The notes beneath the pieces are model-generated. The model did no database searches. It worked only from the letters and a program-made list of their open reading frames with translations, and was not told the origin of the DNA. Shown here piece after piece: positions 42,451 through 53,697 of a stretch of 64,000 bases of DNA. The stretch lies in assembly GCA_030710605.1 (NCBI GenBank), contig CP092868.1, positions 24,847,104-24,911,103 on the forward strand. Reading direction: 5' to 3'. The first letter of the stretch is position 1. Every line of letters begins with the position of its first letter. Made by a program: the position numbers and the translations under genes. Origin of the DNA: Cordylochernes scorpioides (lineage: Eukaryota > Arthropoda > Arachnida > Pseudoscorpiones > Chernetidae).

Positions 42451-43124
42451 TTCTCTTTTGATAATGTTTTGTAAACTCTCAGTTTTTTTAGCATGTTTTT
42501 AATTTTTTTTTTATTACATCATAGAATATATTTTTTTTAAATTTACGATTTTTTTTTTCATTGAAAAATTTTCATTTTCATCGAAATAAGTCTAATAATA
42601 CCAAACGATATTTTTTAAAATTTAGATTAGTAGTTTTATGTTGGAAAAAAATATTTGTAAAGTTTTTTTATTGGTTTATTTTTCAGAGATTAACAATTTA
42701 AGATTATATTTTTGGGTAGTGTTTCTGATACTATTCTTTTTTCGAAACTATCTAAAGAGTTCATAGAAAATATATTTTACCTATCTTGGCAGTAGTGCCA
42801 GTCAATCCCATAGATTTAACTGTCAAATTTAACAGGTTATTTCTGATAACGATCTCTCATAAACAATCGCCAAAAGATTTTTCCTTCTTTTTTTTTTTAT
42901 TACTTCCAAACGATAATTATCTATGGTTTCATTGTTTACCCCACCCCAATCTCTTCTATTCTAAAATTATTTTTAGAACTTTATATTTCCTCCTGATGTG
43001 TATTAATAGAGTTAAAATTTTTTAACTTGACACCTCGTAAGATATATAATAGTAAATGGGGTAAAAATTTCGTGGTTATATATATATTTTATTATTATTA
43101 CAATTACAATTATTACAATTATTT

Positions 43125-43415
43125 TATTTCTAAAGCGCTATATCCCGCAAGGGATACCTGCGCCAAACAAGGAGAAAAGTTTATTTACATAAGTTATTTA
43201 CATTATTCAACGCATGAAAACATTAGAGATCCAGATTTTGTAGAAAGTTTAGAATGTATTTACAAAATGAATTGTACTTTAAATATGATTGTTTTATCGG
43301 AAATCAAATCGTTAAGTTCACAAACAACTAGTTCATTCTTCATTCTATAATCTTGAAATGCTGGGCAATCGATCAGTAGATGTCTTGAGGTTTGATATAT
43401 ATATTATAGTGTAGA
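43125..43415 (-). mobile_element. LINE 3' end: RT C-terminus and conserved 3' hairpin
   Basis: Minus-strand translation: RHLLIDCPAFQDYRMKNEL then ELNDLISDKTIIFKVQFIL, the post-knuckle tail of a non-LTR RT (HLLxxCPxF). Downstream, GGCGCAGGTATCCC-ttgc-GGGATATAGCGC forms a hairpin, followed by an ATAATTGTAATT-type tail. Same hairpin as in the 34934 copy. Confidence 0.75.
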
Positions 43416-43582
43416 AATCAAGTCTTTGTATATCTGGAGATGTGAAAGTATTTATTGATGACGTCACCACGACCAGTTGACAATTATTAACAAATTAACC
43501 CCCACTATCTACCGCTAAGGAATATCGAGTAAGCAAGCAAAGAAATATTTTTTAAAATGATTTTACAAATACAGAGTAATAT

Positions 43583-43772
43583 ATTTAATTAAAAAGGCAT
43601 ATATTGGATCAAAAATCATTTATTTTACCAATATTTCAGTTGGCTGAACGCCAACCTTTATCAAGGTGTTATAACATTTTAAAGTGTGTCAACAACAAAC
43701 TTGATTTTTTGATCCAATATATGCCTTTTTAATTAAAGATTTATCTATGGATTGCTCTATTATCAAAAAGAG
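43583..43772. repeat. Foldback family A, inverted pair (right hairpin lost)
   Basis: AATATTTCAGTTGGCTGAAC...CTTTATCAAGG at left; right arm TTTTTTGATCCAATATATGCC and flank GGATTGCTCTATTATCAAA. Confidence 0.7.
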
Positions 43773-43866
43773 TATTATATATTTTTATAACCAGTTGAAT
43801 ATTTTCATTGAATAATATTAAATTAAATAATAAATTATTTCTTCGCCACAATATCTTATAAAAATA

Positions 43867-44221
43867 CTAGACGGGTGACCCGGGCTTCGCCCCGGGATTG
43901 ACCCGTGTGCATATCTACCCGAATGATATATATTTAGATAAGATTTTTTTATAATTGTTTGTTATTAGCATTATCTATTTGTTTGCATCAGCATAATTTA
44001 ATCGTTGATAGAGGGCGCTGTTCGTGAGCTAAGTAGAATAATTTGAATATATAGTTTTAATAATTGATTTATATATTTTTTAAAATAGCCTATCGTCTTC
44101 CCCGTATTTTTTTACCTATGTATGGAAATTTTGGTTTGAATTAGTGAACTACTGCGAATTTGTATACCGGACATACAGACAAACAAACATACAAACATCG
44201 ATTTTTATATATATAGATATA
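43867..44221 (+). mobile_element. RTE-like non-autonomous retroelement
   Basis: Starts CTAGACGGGTGACCCGGGCT, TCGCCCCGGGATTGACCCG and ends CAAACATACAAACATCG, TTTTTATATATATAGAT. The same element lies on the minus strand at 54304-54662. The CCCGGGCTTCGCCC head and the ATATATAG tail are widespread in invertebrate RTE-dependent elements. No ORF. Confidence 0.55.
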
Positions 44222-44319
44222 TCGAAAATGTTTGAAATTTTGCAACAGATTATATACTTAATGTTTGATTGTAAAGCAATAACATCTCTACATAGAATAT
44301 GGAATCATTAGAGCACGAA

Positions 44320-44535
44320 TGTCTTTTTTATACATAAAACAAACTTCTACTGTCCTTACTGTGATGAAAATATATTGGGAGGGCTTGGCTCATCAGTGGT
44401 GAATCCTCCCAGCGATTTCGCCAATTTAATCTACCAGACCGCTTCTTTAGAGCTCTAATACTGTATTGGAAGATTCTGTTTATATATGCTACACTGAAGG
44501 GTGGAATCTTAGAAATGGTTTTTAAGCAAAGTCTA
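44320..44535 (-). mobile_element. SINE-H copy d with permuted hammerhead core
   Basis: Core on minus at 44385-44442: GCGGT-C-TGGTA, TTGGC-GAA-ATCGC, CACCA-CTGATGA-GCCAA. Core bases and GUC are intact. Stem III has one U-G wobble, stem I loses the distal pair, stem II is perfect. Upstream (higher coordinates) the element joins the U6 array at about 44536: CTTATGTCCATAG follows ATACAGAGAAG. Confidence 0.8.
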
Positions 44536-45526
44536 TGGACATAAGCTTCTCTGTATCCTTCCTATTATAGTATTTGTACTGTCGAACTGATATCACAGGG
44601 ACCATGTTAATCTTCTCTGTATCCTTCCTATTGTAGTAGTTGTACCGCCCAACAAGTATCACAGGGGCCATGCTAATCTTCTCTGTATCCTTCATATTGT
44701 AGTAGTTGTACCGCCGAACTGGTATTACAGGGGCCATGCTAATCTTCTCTGTATCCTTCCTATTGTAGTAGTTGTACCGCCGAACTGGTATTACAGGGGC
44801 CATGCTAATCTTCTCTGTATCCTTCCTATTGTAGTAGTTGTACCGCCGAACTGGTATTACAGGGGCCATGCTAATCTTCTCTGTATCCTTCCTATTGTAG
44901 TAGTTGTACCGCCCAACAAGTATCACAGGGGCCATGCTAATCTTCTCTGTATCCTTCATATTGTAGTAGTTGTACCGCCGAACTGGTATTACAGGGGCCA
45001 TGCTAATCTTCTCTGTATCCTTCCTATTGTAGTAGTTGTACCGCCCAACAAGTATCACAGGGACCATGATAATATTCTCTGTATCCTTCCTATTGTAGTA
45101 GTTGTACCGCCCAACAAGTATCACAGGGACCATGCTGATCTTCTCTATATCCTTCCTATTGTAGTAGTTGTACCACCGAACTGGTATCACTGGGGCCATG
45201 CTAATCTTCTCTGTATCCTTCCTATTGTAGTAGTTGTACTGCCCAACAATTATCACAGGGGCCATGCTAATCTTCTCTGTATCCTTCCTATTGTAGTAGT
45301 TGTACCGCCGAACTGGTATTACAGGGACCGTGCTAATCTTCTCTGTATCCTTCCTATTGTAGTAGTTGTACCGCCGAACTGGTATTACAGGGACCATGCT
45401 AATCTTCTCTGTATCCTTCCTATTGTAGTAGTTGTACCGTCGAACTGGTATTACAGGGACCATGCTAATCTTCTTGGTATACTTCATATTGTAGTAGTTG
45501 TACCGCCCAACAAGCGTGTAGCGTGA
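44536..45526 (-). repeat. U6-derived satellite with U6 5' end, about 15 copies, fused to SINE-H
   Basis: On minus, the array opens at about 45526 with CTACACGCTTGTTGGGCGGT, matching the U6 5' end beyond the repeat unit, then 66-bp units (GTTCGGCGGTACAACTAC, AATAGGAAGGATACAGAG, AAGATTAGCATGGTCCC), and ends in SINE-H. Both GTTCGGCGG and GTTGGGCGG unit types alternate. Orientation U6 5' to SINE-H 3' is the same as at 41487-41951. Confidence 0.9.
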
Positions 45527-46063
45527 TGGTTTGTTTATATCATAAAAAAAAAAACAAGTTATCTTTATTATTGCAGAAGTGGTCGTTCAGGGAGAGGAGG
45601 TCACTAATGGGAGGTTATTACTGTAACAGACTCCCACAAAACGAAGATTCCAAATCCGGGAATAGGTTACAGAACAAACGGTCCAATGACAATCATTTTG
45701 AGATCAGGAAGACATCTGGTTCTACAGGATGGGACTATTCTCGAGCTGTTATTGGACATCCGTTCCCTTGGCCTCTATCTCCTATTGGTTCTCTCTATCA
45801 ACCAATCATTCTCAACCACGTCTAGATAACACAACAAAGAAATAATATACACGATACACGGAAAGTGACAAGAATATTGCCACGTGGAAAATTAGGGAAG
45901 ACAAAAACTTCAGGATGAGACAACAATTTATTTCAGGCAAGAACAAACTATGAATGGTAAACAAAAGATAAGCCACGAGGGAAATTTACAGAGTAGCAAA
46001 ATATAGACATAAAAATGACCACTCTGTTAATAAAAATAATAAAATTAATAAATACTTTGTTAC
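45527..46063. other. Unassigned block with CCAAT motifs
   Basis: 45580-45830 is GC-richer, with CTATTGGTTCTCTC and CAACCAATCATT near 45783-45812 and an unsupported 100-codon frame (45523-45825). 45882-45955 has GCCACGTGGAAAATTAGGGA, shared with 52685 and 58892, a piece of the 49-50-kb retroelement. Confidence 0.3.
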
Positions 46064-46164
46064 AATATTATAAAATAAATAAAGCTTCCAGGGCTAAGTT
46101 TCTTGTTCAATCTTTTATTTTCAAGATTTCGGACTTGTCAGTCCTTTAACAGGAGTATCACGTT
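46064..46164 (-). repeat. Foldback family B, single arm
   Basis: AAATAAAGCTTCCAGGGCTA, TTTTATTTTCAAGATTTCGG, ACTTGTCAGTCCTTTAACAG. Confidence 0.7.
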
Positions 46165-46299
46165 AATAAATTAATAATAAATACAATTTTTATATACACA
46201 TTATTATTTACATATTTTAAATACTTATTATATATTGAGAGAAGAATATATTACATTATTTCTGTTTGAAAAACAAATATTTGAAAATTTACGTGCATG

Positions 46300-46775
46300 G
46301 TGGATGATAAGTGCTGGTTGAACTATATCTCGAGACTTCAAAGAAAATTACCAAAGAACCACGTCAACATTATTCACTGAACATCAAGCATGGATCTACC
46401 TCCACAACAATCCTGACCGGCCATGGTTACATTCAGGCACACCTTGCAACGGTATCGAAAGAAGACCCAACTTGCCCCCACTGCCAAGATGAAGACCAAA
46501 CCGTAGACCACCTCCTCTTCACTTGCCCAACCTTCCAATACCAAAGATTCCAGTCAGCCACTCTCCTAGGTATCACCAACATATGTCCAGCATCCCTAGA
46601 AAATCTCCCAAGAAAGAAATCTGCCTGGCGACACCTCATTAATTGGACTTCCACTGGCATTGTATATAAATCCAAGAAGACTTAGGTCAGAAGGACATCC
46701 CGGGTAGTTGGCGACTTCTGTACGCTCCAGGAACCTGGGTTACTTAAATAAATAATTATTATTATTCACTGTATA
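46300..46775 (+). mobile_element. LINE C-terminal RT fragment with 3' UTR
   Basis: A 124-codon frame ends a non-LTR RT: TTILTGHGYIQAHLATVSKE, then CPHCQDEDQTVDHLLFTCP, the standard C-terminal CCHC knuckle (C-x2-C-x8-H-x4-C). The ATG at 46311 is just an internal methionine. The 3' UTR (GGTAGTTGGCGACTTCTGTA, CGCTCCAGGAACCTGGG) leads to AAATAAATAATTATT. A solo 3' UTR piece is at 58075-58140. Confidence 0.88.
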
Positions 46776-46848
46776 TTCAATGCTAATATATTTTGAATAT
46801 AAGAAAGAGCATTTATATATATTATTTTTATTGATATCGTCTCAGTTT

Positions 46849-46992
46849 GCCATTGGACATGCGTCGGACCAGGAGGCTGTTGTTGGGTGCTGCGCTGCCT
46901 GGAGTATAGGAGCTCTATCTATGATTCCTTTCTTCCTGTGGTGAATCTGTATAAGACCGCTGGTCTTATTAAAGCTTTGTGTGTGTGTGATG
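46849..46992 (+). mobile_element. SINE with 12-bp target-site duplication and (GT)n tail
   Basis: Flanked by TCGTCTCAGTTT at 46837-46848 and 46993-47004. Head GCCATTGGACATGCGTCGGA; 3' end AATCTGTATAAGACC-gct-GGTCTTATTAAAGC then (GT)n. The hairpin stem again precedes the ATTAAA/AATAAA signal. No tRNA-type A or B box is convincing. Confidence 0.8.
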
Positions 46993-47207
46993 TCGTCTCA
47001 GTTTACAAGTGTTACATTCGAGTCAACATGTCCTGGTTATTTATATATGGTGAGTTGGTGGAGTAGAAATCCCAGATATTGCAGCTGTTGGGTAATGAGC
47101 TCCTAACTAAGCGTCAGGTCATCGAAATCTATATACATATTAGCTAATATGTGTGTCTAAATATTCATATTTAACCAAAATAACTTTTACCATTTTTGAC
47201 TATATTT

Positions 47208-47380
47208 ATTTATTTATTTCAACACACAAAATGCGATATCCCGGCTAGGGATAATTGCGTCGATTTACATTTTTTTTAAAAACAGAAACAGTTATAAACA
47301 TATTATACAAGAAAAAGTAATTGAAATAAAAAGAGAAACAATAATATATATTAGGAACCTGAACCTTTCAGGTTAGAAAG
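47208..47380 (-). mobile_element. LINE 3' UTR with conserved hairpin
   Basis: Minus: GACGCAATTATCCC-tagcc-GGGATATCGCATTTTG then an AAATAAATAAATA tail. Third instance of the TATCCC/GGGATA hairpin. The rest to 47790 is unassigned. Confidence 0.6.
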
Positions 47381-47789
47381 ATAATCATAAATATATCTAC
47401 AAAAATAGTTTTTTTAGCCTGGAGATACGGGGCGTCCAAGAAGACCCTCTCATCGTCTGGAGGAGGACTCTGGCAAGATGGTGGAGCCTTCCTCAATCAT
47501 AATTTCACTGTATTATTCCCATTATTTTTCATCCATAATTGACTAGTAGTCATTAAAGTATGTTTAACCGTCTACAAAAATAGTTAAATCTATGATAATT
47601 CTTTTTTTTTTTTTTTTCATTTTTGACTATATGGTAACTTGTTTGTTAGTAGAATTACTCCAAACCAATGTGAATTTTAAATTACTCTGATAGATTTTTT
47701 TGTATTAAAAATATATAGCTGAAAATATATAAAAACCTCGATAGAAAGAGAAAAAAGTTTTCGTTTTTTTTTAAATAGAGAAAGTATTA

Positions 47790-47970
47790 AAAAACAACAA
47801 CAAAAAACTTTATTAAGACTTTTTGTATTTTATACAGATTCTCCAAGTAGAAGAGGGTATATACAGAAATAACAGTAATAGTAACAATAATCAACAATGT
47901 TATTTACAATGTATCAAATAAGGGGAAAGAAGAAAGAAAGGACTTGGTATAAACTTATATACAAGCAATT
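47790..47970 (-). mobile_element. Short retroelement 3' end, solo copy
   Basis: Reverse of the 32510-33320 unit: AACAACAACAAAAAACTTTA, TACAGATTCTCCAAGTAGAA, AACAGTAATAGTAACAATAA. 47970-48590 holds nothing recognised. Confidence 0.7.
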
Positions 47971-48595
47971 GAGAACAAGCAATTCCTTTTCTTAAAAAAA
48001 AAAAAACAATAATTAATAATATTCACAGAAATTTAGATTAGAATGAAAAACTAAAAAAGTATTTATAAATAGTAAATACATTTCGTAATAGGTTTTTTTT
48101 TTGTTATAAAGAATTTTGCTTTAGAAGAGTTTTCTAAATGTACATATATGCAAAAATGTATTTTGCATTATGCAAATTTAAAATTAAAGAATCTAGTTTT
48201 CTAGTTGCTCTAGATTTCTTATGCATGTCAATTTGTAAAATTATGTTTGACACAAAGCTATAAATGTCAACTTTGCGACAGTTCTGTTTACCGAAATGAA
48301 AAATAATCAGTGAAATAAATTTTAATTGATATTTGACCATGATATTTGAATTTAGTACCTAGAGAAAGAGAGTTGATATATATATATTTATTGACTTTAT
48401 TTTTGAAAAAGTCGGCGGGTATTTTTAGAATTTTTATGGATTCCTTTCCCAATCCGGTTTTTGTCATTTGATGGCCTTGGCGTGGTTTCTGGGTGACATC
48501 TAGTCACTCTGACTTTGACAGAATCTACTCGGGTCAAAATTGTCGATTTTTTGACAACAAAGACCCAGGATCAAGACCCACGTTGACCTTTTTTA

Positions 48596-48625
48596 AATAA
48601 TAATAATAATAATAATAATAACTTT
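48596..48625. repeat. (TAA)n microsatellite
   Basis: About nine TAA repeats followed by CTTTATTTTTC, possibly a LINE tail. Confidence 0.8.
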
Positions 48626-48732
48626 ATTTTTCAAAAAGGTTACAAGTTTTTCACTAAAAAGTGTAACGAATATTTACATCTTTTTATTTGAATAAGCGAT
48701 AGAACTCTTCCTCTTTAGATAATAAAATAAAA

Positions 48733-48957
48733 TAAAGCACGAAGGAAGATGAGTTTCTTTTTTAATAAATGCGAGCGAGCTTTCGGGCTACATGCCCTTC
48801 TACTGGCTAAAAGGTTAAGAGATTCCAAAAAGATACAAGCTTATTTAAGTATCTTTTTGGAATCTCTTAACCTTTTTGCCAGTAGAAGGGCGTGTGGCCT
48901 GAAAGCTCGCTCGCGTTTATTAAAAAGAAACTCATCTTCCTTCATGTTTTACTTTAT
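48733..48957. repeat. Foldback family D, near-perfect palindrome
   Basis: Arms of about 100 bp: GAAGATGAGTTTCTTTTTTA...GATTCCAAAAAGATAC and its mirror. Each arm, read outward, gives CCAGTAGAAGGGC...GCC(C/T)GAAAGCTCGCTCGC then TTTATTAAAAA. Stem GGGC/GCCC with GAAAGC, as in the other foldbacks. An ORF across it is an artefact. Confidence 0.85.
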
Positions 48958-48976
48958 TTGATATTTTTATTTACAA

Positions 48977-49680
48977 CTAGCGGACCCGCCCGGCTTCGCC
49001 CGGGTTTTACCCGAGTAAAGGTTTGTTTAACGAATCTCTCGATAAAGTGAACATTTTTTTCCCGGTCCCTTGAAAAATACTCGATAAGTTGAATAAAATC
49101 AATATTAATTGGTTCCCTCGGTAATTGGAAGTTAAAGGAATAGTATCTTGCCTTGGAATTGTATCATTATTCTTGTATGGATGTACCCGGCTTCGCCCGG
49201 GTTTTACCCGAGTAAAGGTTTGTTTAACGAATATCTCGATAAAGTGAACATTTTTTCCCGGTCCCTTGAAAAAATACTCGATAAGTAGAATAAAATCAAT
49301 ATTAATTGGTTCCCTCGGTAATTGGAAGTTAATGGAATAGTACTTGCCTTTGAATTGTATCATTATTCTTGTCTCAAATAAATTGCCGTGTCATCCTGAA
49401 TTTTGTCTTTCCTAATTTTCTACATTACAAAATCATCGTATCATCATGATACTATTTAGAGCAGATTGGTGAATTATAACAGATAAATTAGAATAATTAT
49501 CTTGATTATTTCTAGGCGAAAAGTTATTTAAAAAATTTTATTTGCTAGAAACCTTCCCAGTACTATACTAAATAACTTCCCAAAGTTTCATGGCGATCCA
49601 ATGAGTGGTTTGGTCAGGCATAAAGGACAAACAAACAGACATACATTCATTTTTATATATATAATAGATATTAACAGTAA
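48977..49680 (+). mobile_element. RTE-like non-autonomous retroelement with internal tandem duplication
   Basis: Head CTAGCGGACCCGCCCGGCTT, CGCCCGGGTTTTACCCG; the first 190 bp are repeated at 49187-49375. Ends TTTCATGGCGATCCAATGAG, TGGTTTGGTCAGGCATAAAG, CATTCATTTTTATATATATA. Confidence 0.6.
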
Positions 49681-49919
49681 TTAAACGTAACAGTAAGAAA
49701 ATGTTGATTTTAAAATATTTTAATTTTAAAATATTTTAATTTTTTCATATTTTAAATATGTAAATAGAGTCTCTTAAGAAAGACCACCTAAAAACATGAA
49801 TCAACTTGTTTCTCCTGTTGGTGGTCTCTCATTGAAGATTCTAATTGCTATTAAAGAATCTCTAATAGACCTTTAATAAGAGACTGCCTCTTGGAGAGAC
49901 GGTGTAGCTACGAAATGGA

Positions 49920-50390
49920 TATTCCCGGCTACCCGAGTAAAGGTTTGTCTAACGAATCTCTCGATAAAGTGAACATTTTTTCCCGGTCCCTTGAAAAATA
50001 CTCGATAAGTTGAATAAAATCATTATTAATTGGTTCCCTCCGTAATTGGAAGTTAAAGGAATAGTATCTTGCCTTGGAATTGTATCATTATTCTTGTCTC
50101 AAATAAATTGCCGTGTCATCCTGAATTTTGTCTTTCCTAATTTTCTACATTACAAAATCATCGTATCATCATGATAATATTTAGAGCAGATTGTTGAATT
50201 ATAACAGATAAATTAGAATATTTATCTTGATTATATCTAGGCGAAAAGTTATTTCAAAAATTTTATTTGCTAGAAACCTTCCCAGTACTATACTAAATAA
50301 CTTCCCAAAGTTTCATGGCGATCCAATGAGTGGTTTGGTCAGGCATAAAGGACAAACAGACATACATTCATTTTTATATATATAGACTAC
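49920..50390 (+). mobile_element. RTE-like non-autonomous retroelement, second copy
   Basis: Same as 48977-49680 but with a truncated head (CGGCTACCCGAGTAAAGG) and no internal duplication; ends TTTTTATATATATAGAC. Confidence 0.6.
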
Positions 50391-50433
50391 AATAAATAAT
50401 AACTGTAAAAGAAAACAAAGATATTTACATTTG

Positions 50434-50706
50434 CTATCTTGACTCCTGGTCAGTGCTGTGACCTTCGCAGATATGGTCCTCTGATGTCCTGCAGCTCTCC
50501 AGCAGTCTTTCTATGGCCTCTCCTGGTGGTTCCTCGATAAAATGGTCCCCTGGCCTTGATCCATTGTTGTCTGTCAGGTCTCCAGTCATCTGCTCTAGGT
50601 CATTATCCTGTATCTCTTCTATGGTCGTCGTATCCCTGTGGTCCGGTGTTCCACCTTCCTCGTCTTCACACGCCAGCTCCCTAAATCGTTCCAACAATCT
50701 ATCCAT
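50434..50706 (-). CDS. Hypothetical acidic 90-aa ORF, possibly a transposon ORF remnant
   Basis: ATG at 50706 to TAG at 50434. The product is acidic and hydrophilic (MDRLLERFRELACEDEEGG at the start, a DNDLEQMTGDLTDNNGS middle, repeated ERLLES-like segments), with no membrane segment and no motif I recognise. GC content is above its surroundings, which gives some support. It abuts an RTE-like fragment. It could be the 5' piece of a spliced gene, a transposon ORF, or chance. Confidence 0.3.
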   Translation of the reverse strand: MDRLLERFRELACEDEEGGTPDHRDTTTIEEIQDNDLEQMTGDLTDNNGSRPGDHFIEEPPGEAIERLLESCRTSEDHICEGHSTDQESR

Positions 50707-51268
50707 AGCTTCTATTTCTTTATTTCTCTGTAACTTATCGTGAGGTTAATAATAAAATATAGGAGGAAGACAAAAAATAGGATTCAATCAAAATTTACTC
50801 CATAAGTCTCCATGATAAAGAACTGCTGTCGTTGGTTGGTTATCCACCACATGATAGTCAGAATTTGCCCTCCAAAAATTAGGATTAACTGTTGGATCGT
50901 ATTTGAAGACAACTCTCAGATTTATAAAATTAATTTATTAAAAACTTTAAACATTTTTAGATAGAGAGAGAGAAACGAGTTAATTACCTCGTATTTAAGG
51001 CAACAAATTAATCATCTAATTTACATACATCGTTCTAACCAGATTCAACTTATGCAAAACAGACGACAATGAAAAAATAAACAAATTAATAATAGAGGGT
51101 AAGTTTCTATTTTTTACAAGCTTTCACACTCAAAGAATAATCATTTTCTAGCTTCATTAACATACGCCTTTCAATGTAAAAAGTCAAAAAGATTTATAAG
51201 TTTTTTTTTTTTTAATTCATTGACTGAAATAAGAGCTTTGTCTATATACTTGTAATACTTGTTCTACA

Positions 51269-51300
<32 letters not shown>

Positions 51301-51310
51301 GGGGGGGAGA
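51269..51310 (+). repeat. Poly-G tract, about 38 nt
   Basis: Nearly uninterrupted G run with one A, then GGGGGGG. Length is unreliable in assemblies. 50706-51265 holds nothing recognised. Confidence 0.7.
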
Positions 51311-51419
51311 AGTCCGACCACACCTCCCTGCGGTCCTCCCTGGACCCTTGGAATATTTGACCAAATTCTGGTTCGTTTCCAAGGTGACTAACGTGGCAAC
51401 GGCACCCGTTTTCCAATGA

Positions 51420-51510
51420 AGAGCAAGATAGTGGATATTGCTGCTGCTGTGATGGAGATGTATGGAGACATCTAAGACTCTTCTTTGGACACGACAACAA
51501 CAACCTGTTC
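51420..51510 (+). repeat. Solo monomer of the 98-bp satellite
   Basis: ATAGTGGATATTGCTGCTGC, GATGTATGGAGACATCTAAG, GGACACGACAACAACAACC; about 36 kb from the array at 14772-15255 and diverged at several positions. Confidence 0.8.
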
Positions 51511-51601
51511 TACAATTCAGGAGAAAAGATGAAAATATCGTTGAAAATGAAAAATAAAATACTAGATATATAGTTAGCATTCACATTATGAATTCTTCAT
51601 A

Positions 51602-52035
51602 TACACTGATGGACAAAACTTAAGGAAATTGCAAAGTCTTTAATGTCGGGATTGTCTTTTTTTCTTTTTTGAAGGAGACAGAGGCAATTTTTTTCATACT
51701 TGGTTATCTCGTATGTCTTCAATAAAGGTCACTGTAATATCTTTCAGAGTTATTGTCTGAATCTCGATATACATGCTGAAAGGTACAACTCCTTAAGTTT
51801 GTTCACATCTGGTTATCTCGTGTGTCTTAATAAAGGTCACTGTAATATCTTTCAGAGTTATTGTCTGAATCCCGATATACATGCTAAAAGGTACAACTTC
51901 TTTAAGTTTTGTTCACACTTGGTTATCTCTTGTGTCTTCAATAAAGATCACTGTAATATCTTTCAGAGGTATTGGCTTAATCCGTACATGCTAAAATTTT
52001 CAACTTCTTTAAATTTTGTCCATGAATGTATATAT
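51602..52035. mobile_element. Tc1-like MITE, complete, about three internal units
   Basis: TA-CACTGATGGACAAAACTTAAGG at left, AAATTTTGTCCATGAATGTA at right. Internal 110-118-bp units with TTCAATAAAGGTCACTG and GTTATTGTCTGAATC. Confidence 0.8.
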
Positions 52036-53027
52036 ACCTCAATTTGTAATGTATTTTGATTTTCTCTTTTATCAAAAGATTGGTTATAAATTTTCCAATC
52101 AAAAGACTTTGAATGGATAACTCTTTACTTTTAATATTCATATTTTTGCTTCGTTTTTATAAGGGTTAACAGGATAACTTCATTTGAACTTTTTTTCAAG
52201 AAAATGCAGGCTTGATTTGACAAATAGAAGATCAAATATAGACTCTTTAAAAAGTCTCTTTTTTATTAATTCCATAAAAATCCCTGAAAGCAAGCGATAA
52301 AATATAAAAATAATTTATCAAAAGACTCATTTTCTATAAAAGGGCATGAAAAATGGCGTGTTGAAAGAGAACTTTAAATGCGGAAGTATTTTTTTTTTTT
52401 ATCCAATTAGATTTGTTTGGGGCAATGCGCATGCGGCCTTGGCTTGAATGACGTCAGCACATTTTTGTTCCATCGTCTGTCCATATTTATTTAACACAGA
52501 GTCATTCATAGAGAAGATTTCATCATTGATTTTTAAAAATATATTTTCATATTTTTCTGATTTTAAGTAAAAATATATCAGACCTCCAGATAAAAGTATA
52601 TTTTAAAAAATATATTTATTTTCTAGCTTTTGTTTATATCTACAGCATTTTTATGAAATTATGTAAAATAGTATCCGATTATATTGCCACGTGGAAAATT
52701 AGGGAAGACAAACTTCAGGATGACACAGAAATTTATTTAAGACAAGAACAAACTGATGTATATAGTTGTTTATTTGTTTTGCATATTTTTCATTTATAAA
52801 TTAATCTCATAATTTAGTCTGTGAAAATAAAAATATTGGACCGGTGACAAAAACAAAACTGAAAAAAGATGGCTTAATGTTATATAGTTATGATATATAA
52901 TTAATTGTGATGTTTATGTAATTTTGATCTTCATTGAATAAAATATATAAAGTTTAAATGTTTTAAACTTTAATAACAAATACAAAACAACTAGTTGTGA
53001 GATTGTGTTAGGAGATTAATTTCATAA
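52035..53027. other. AT-rich spacer with a retroelement scrap
   Basis: 52685-52750 repeats GCCACGTGGAAAATTAGGGA and GACAAACTTCAGGATGACAC, shared with 45885. Nothing else recognised. Confidence 0.4.
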
Positions 53028-53118
53028 GGAAATATAAAGCTTCCAGGGCTAAGTTTCTTGTTCAAAATTTTATTCTCTAGCTTTCGGACCTGTCAGTCCT
53101 TCCACAGGAGTATCACGA
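53028..53118 (-). repeat. Foldback family B, single arm
   Basis: AAGCTTCCAGGGCTAAGTTT, TTTATTCTCTAGCTTTCGG, ACCTGTCAGTCCTTCCACAG. Read on minus, hairpin GGACT-gaca-GGTCC keeps pairing through a wobble. Confidence 0.7.
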
Positions 53119-53484
53119 TAACAGATTTATAAATGAAAAATATGCAAAACAACTACAAACAAATAAAAAACAAATAACTAAAAACAAATAAACAATTATA
53201 TACATCACAAACTATGAACGATAAACAAAAGATAAGCAAAGAGGGGAAATGTACAGGGTATAGCAAAATATAAACATTTAAAAAAAAGATACTCTGCTAA
53301 TAAAATAATAAAAACTTTGTTACAATATTTTAACTCGTGTTCTATTGGCGAATTATTATACCATGTTTTTCTCCTGTAAACAATTAGACAATTAAAATAA
53401 TTTTATTGACATCTTGTCAATACATGCAAAGTGCACAGTCTGCACTATTTAAAAATATATATATATATATATATATAAAACAAA

Positions 53485-53697
53485 AGGATTTAAAAGCGCG
53501 AATGTTTCTTTTATACATAAAACGAACTTCTACTGTCCTTACTGCGATGAAAAATATATTGGGAGGGCTTGGCTCATCAGTGGTGAACCCTCCCAGCGGT
53601 TTCGCCAATTTAATCCACCAGACCGCTTCTCAGAGCTCTTATACTGTATTGGATCATTCTGCTTTTATATGCTACACTGAAGGATGGAATCTTATGG
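53485..53697 (-). mobile_element. SINE-H copy e, perfect permuted hammerhead core
   Basis: Core on minus at 53569-53626, identical to copies f and g: three perfect 5-bp stems, GUC, CTGATGA, GAA. Copies e and f form a head-to-head inverted pair meeting at about 53697, so the transcript could fold on itself instead. An (AT)n run lies at 53457-53480. Confidence 0.85.

Noticed and set aside
45523-45825. 100-codon ORF as a gene
   Set aside because: No motif, no conserved start, and it begins at the edge of the U6 array; kept only as an unassigned block.
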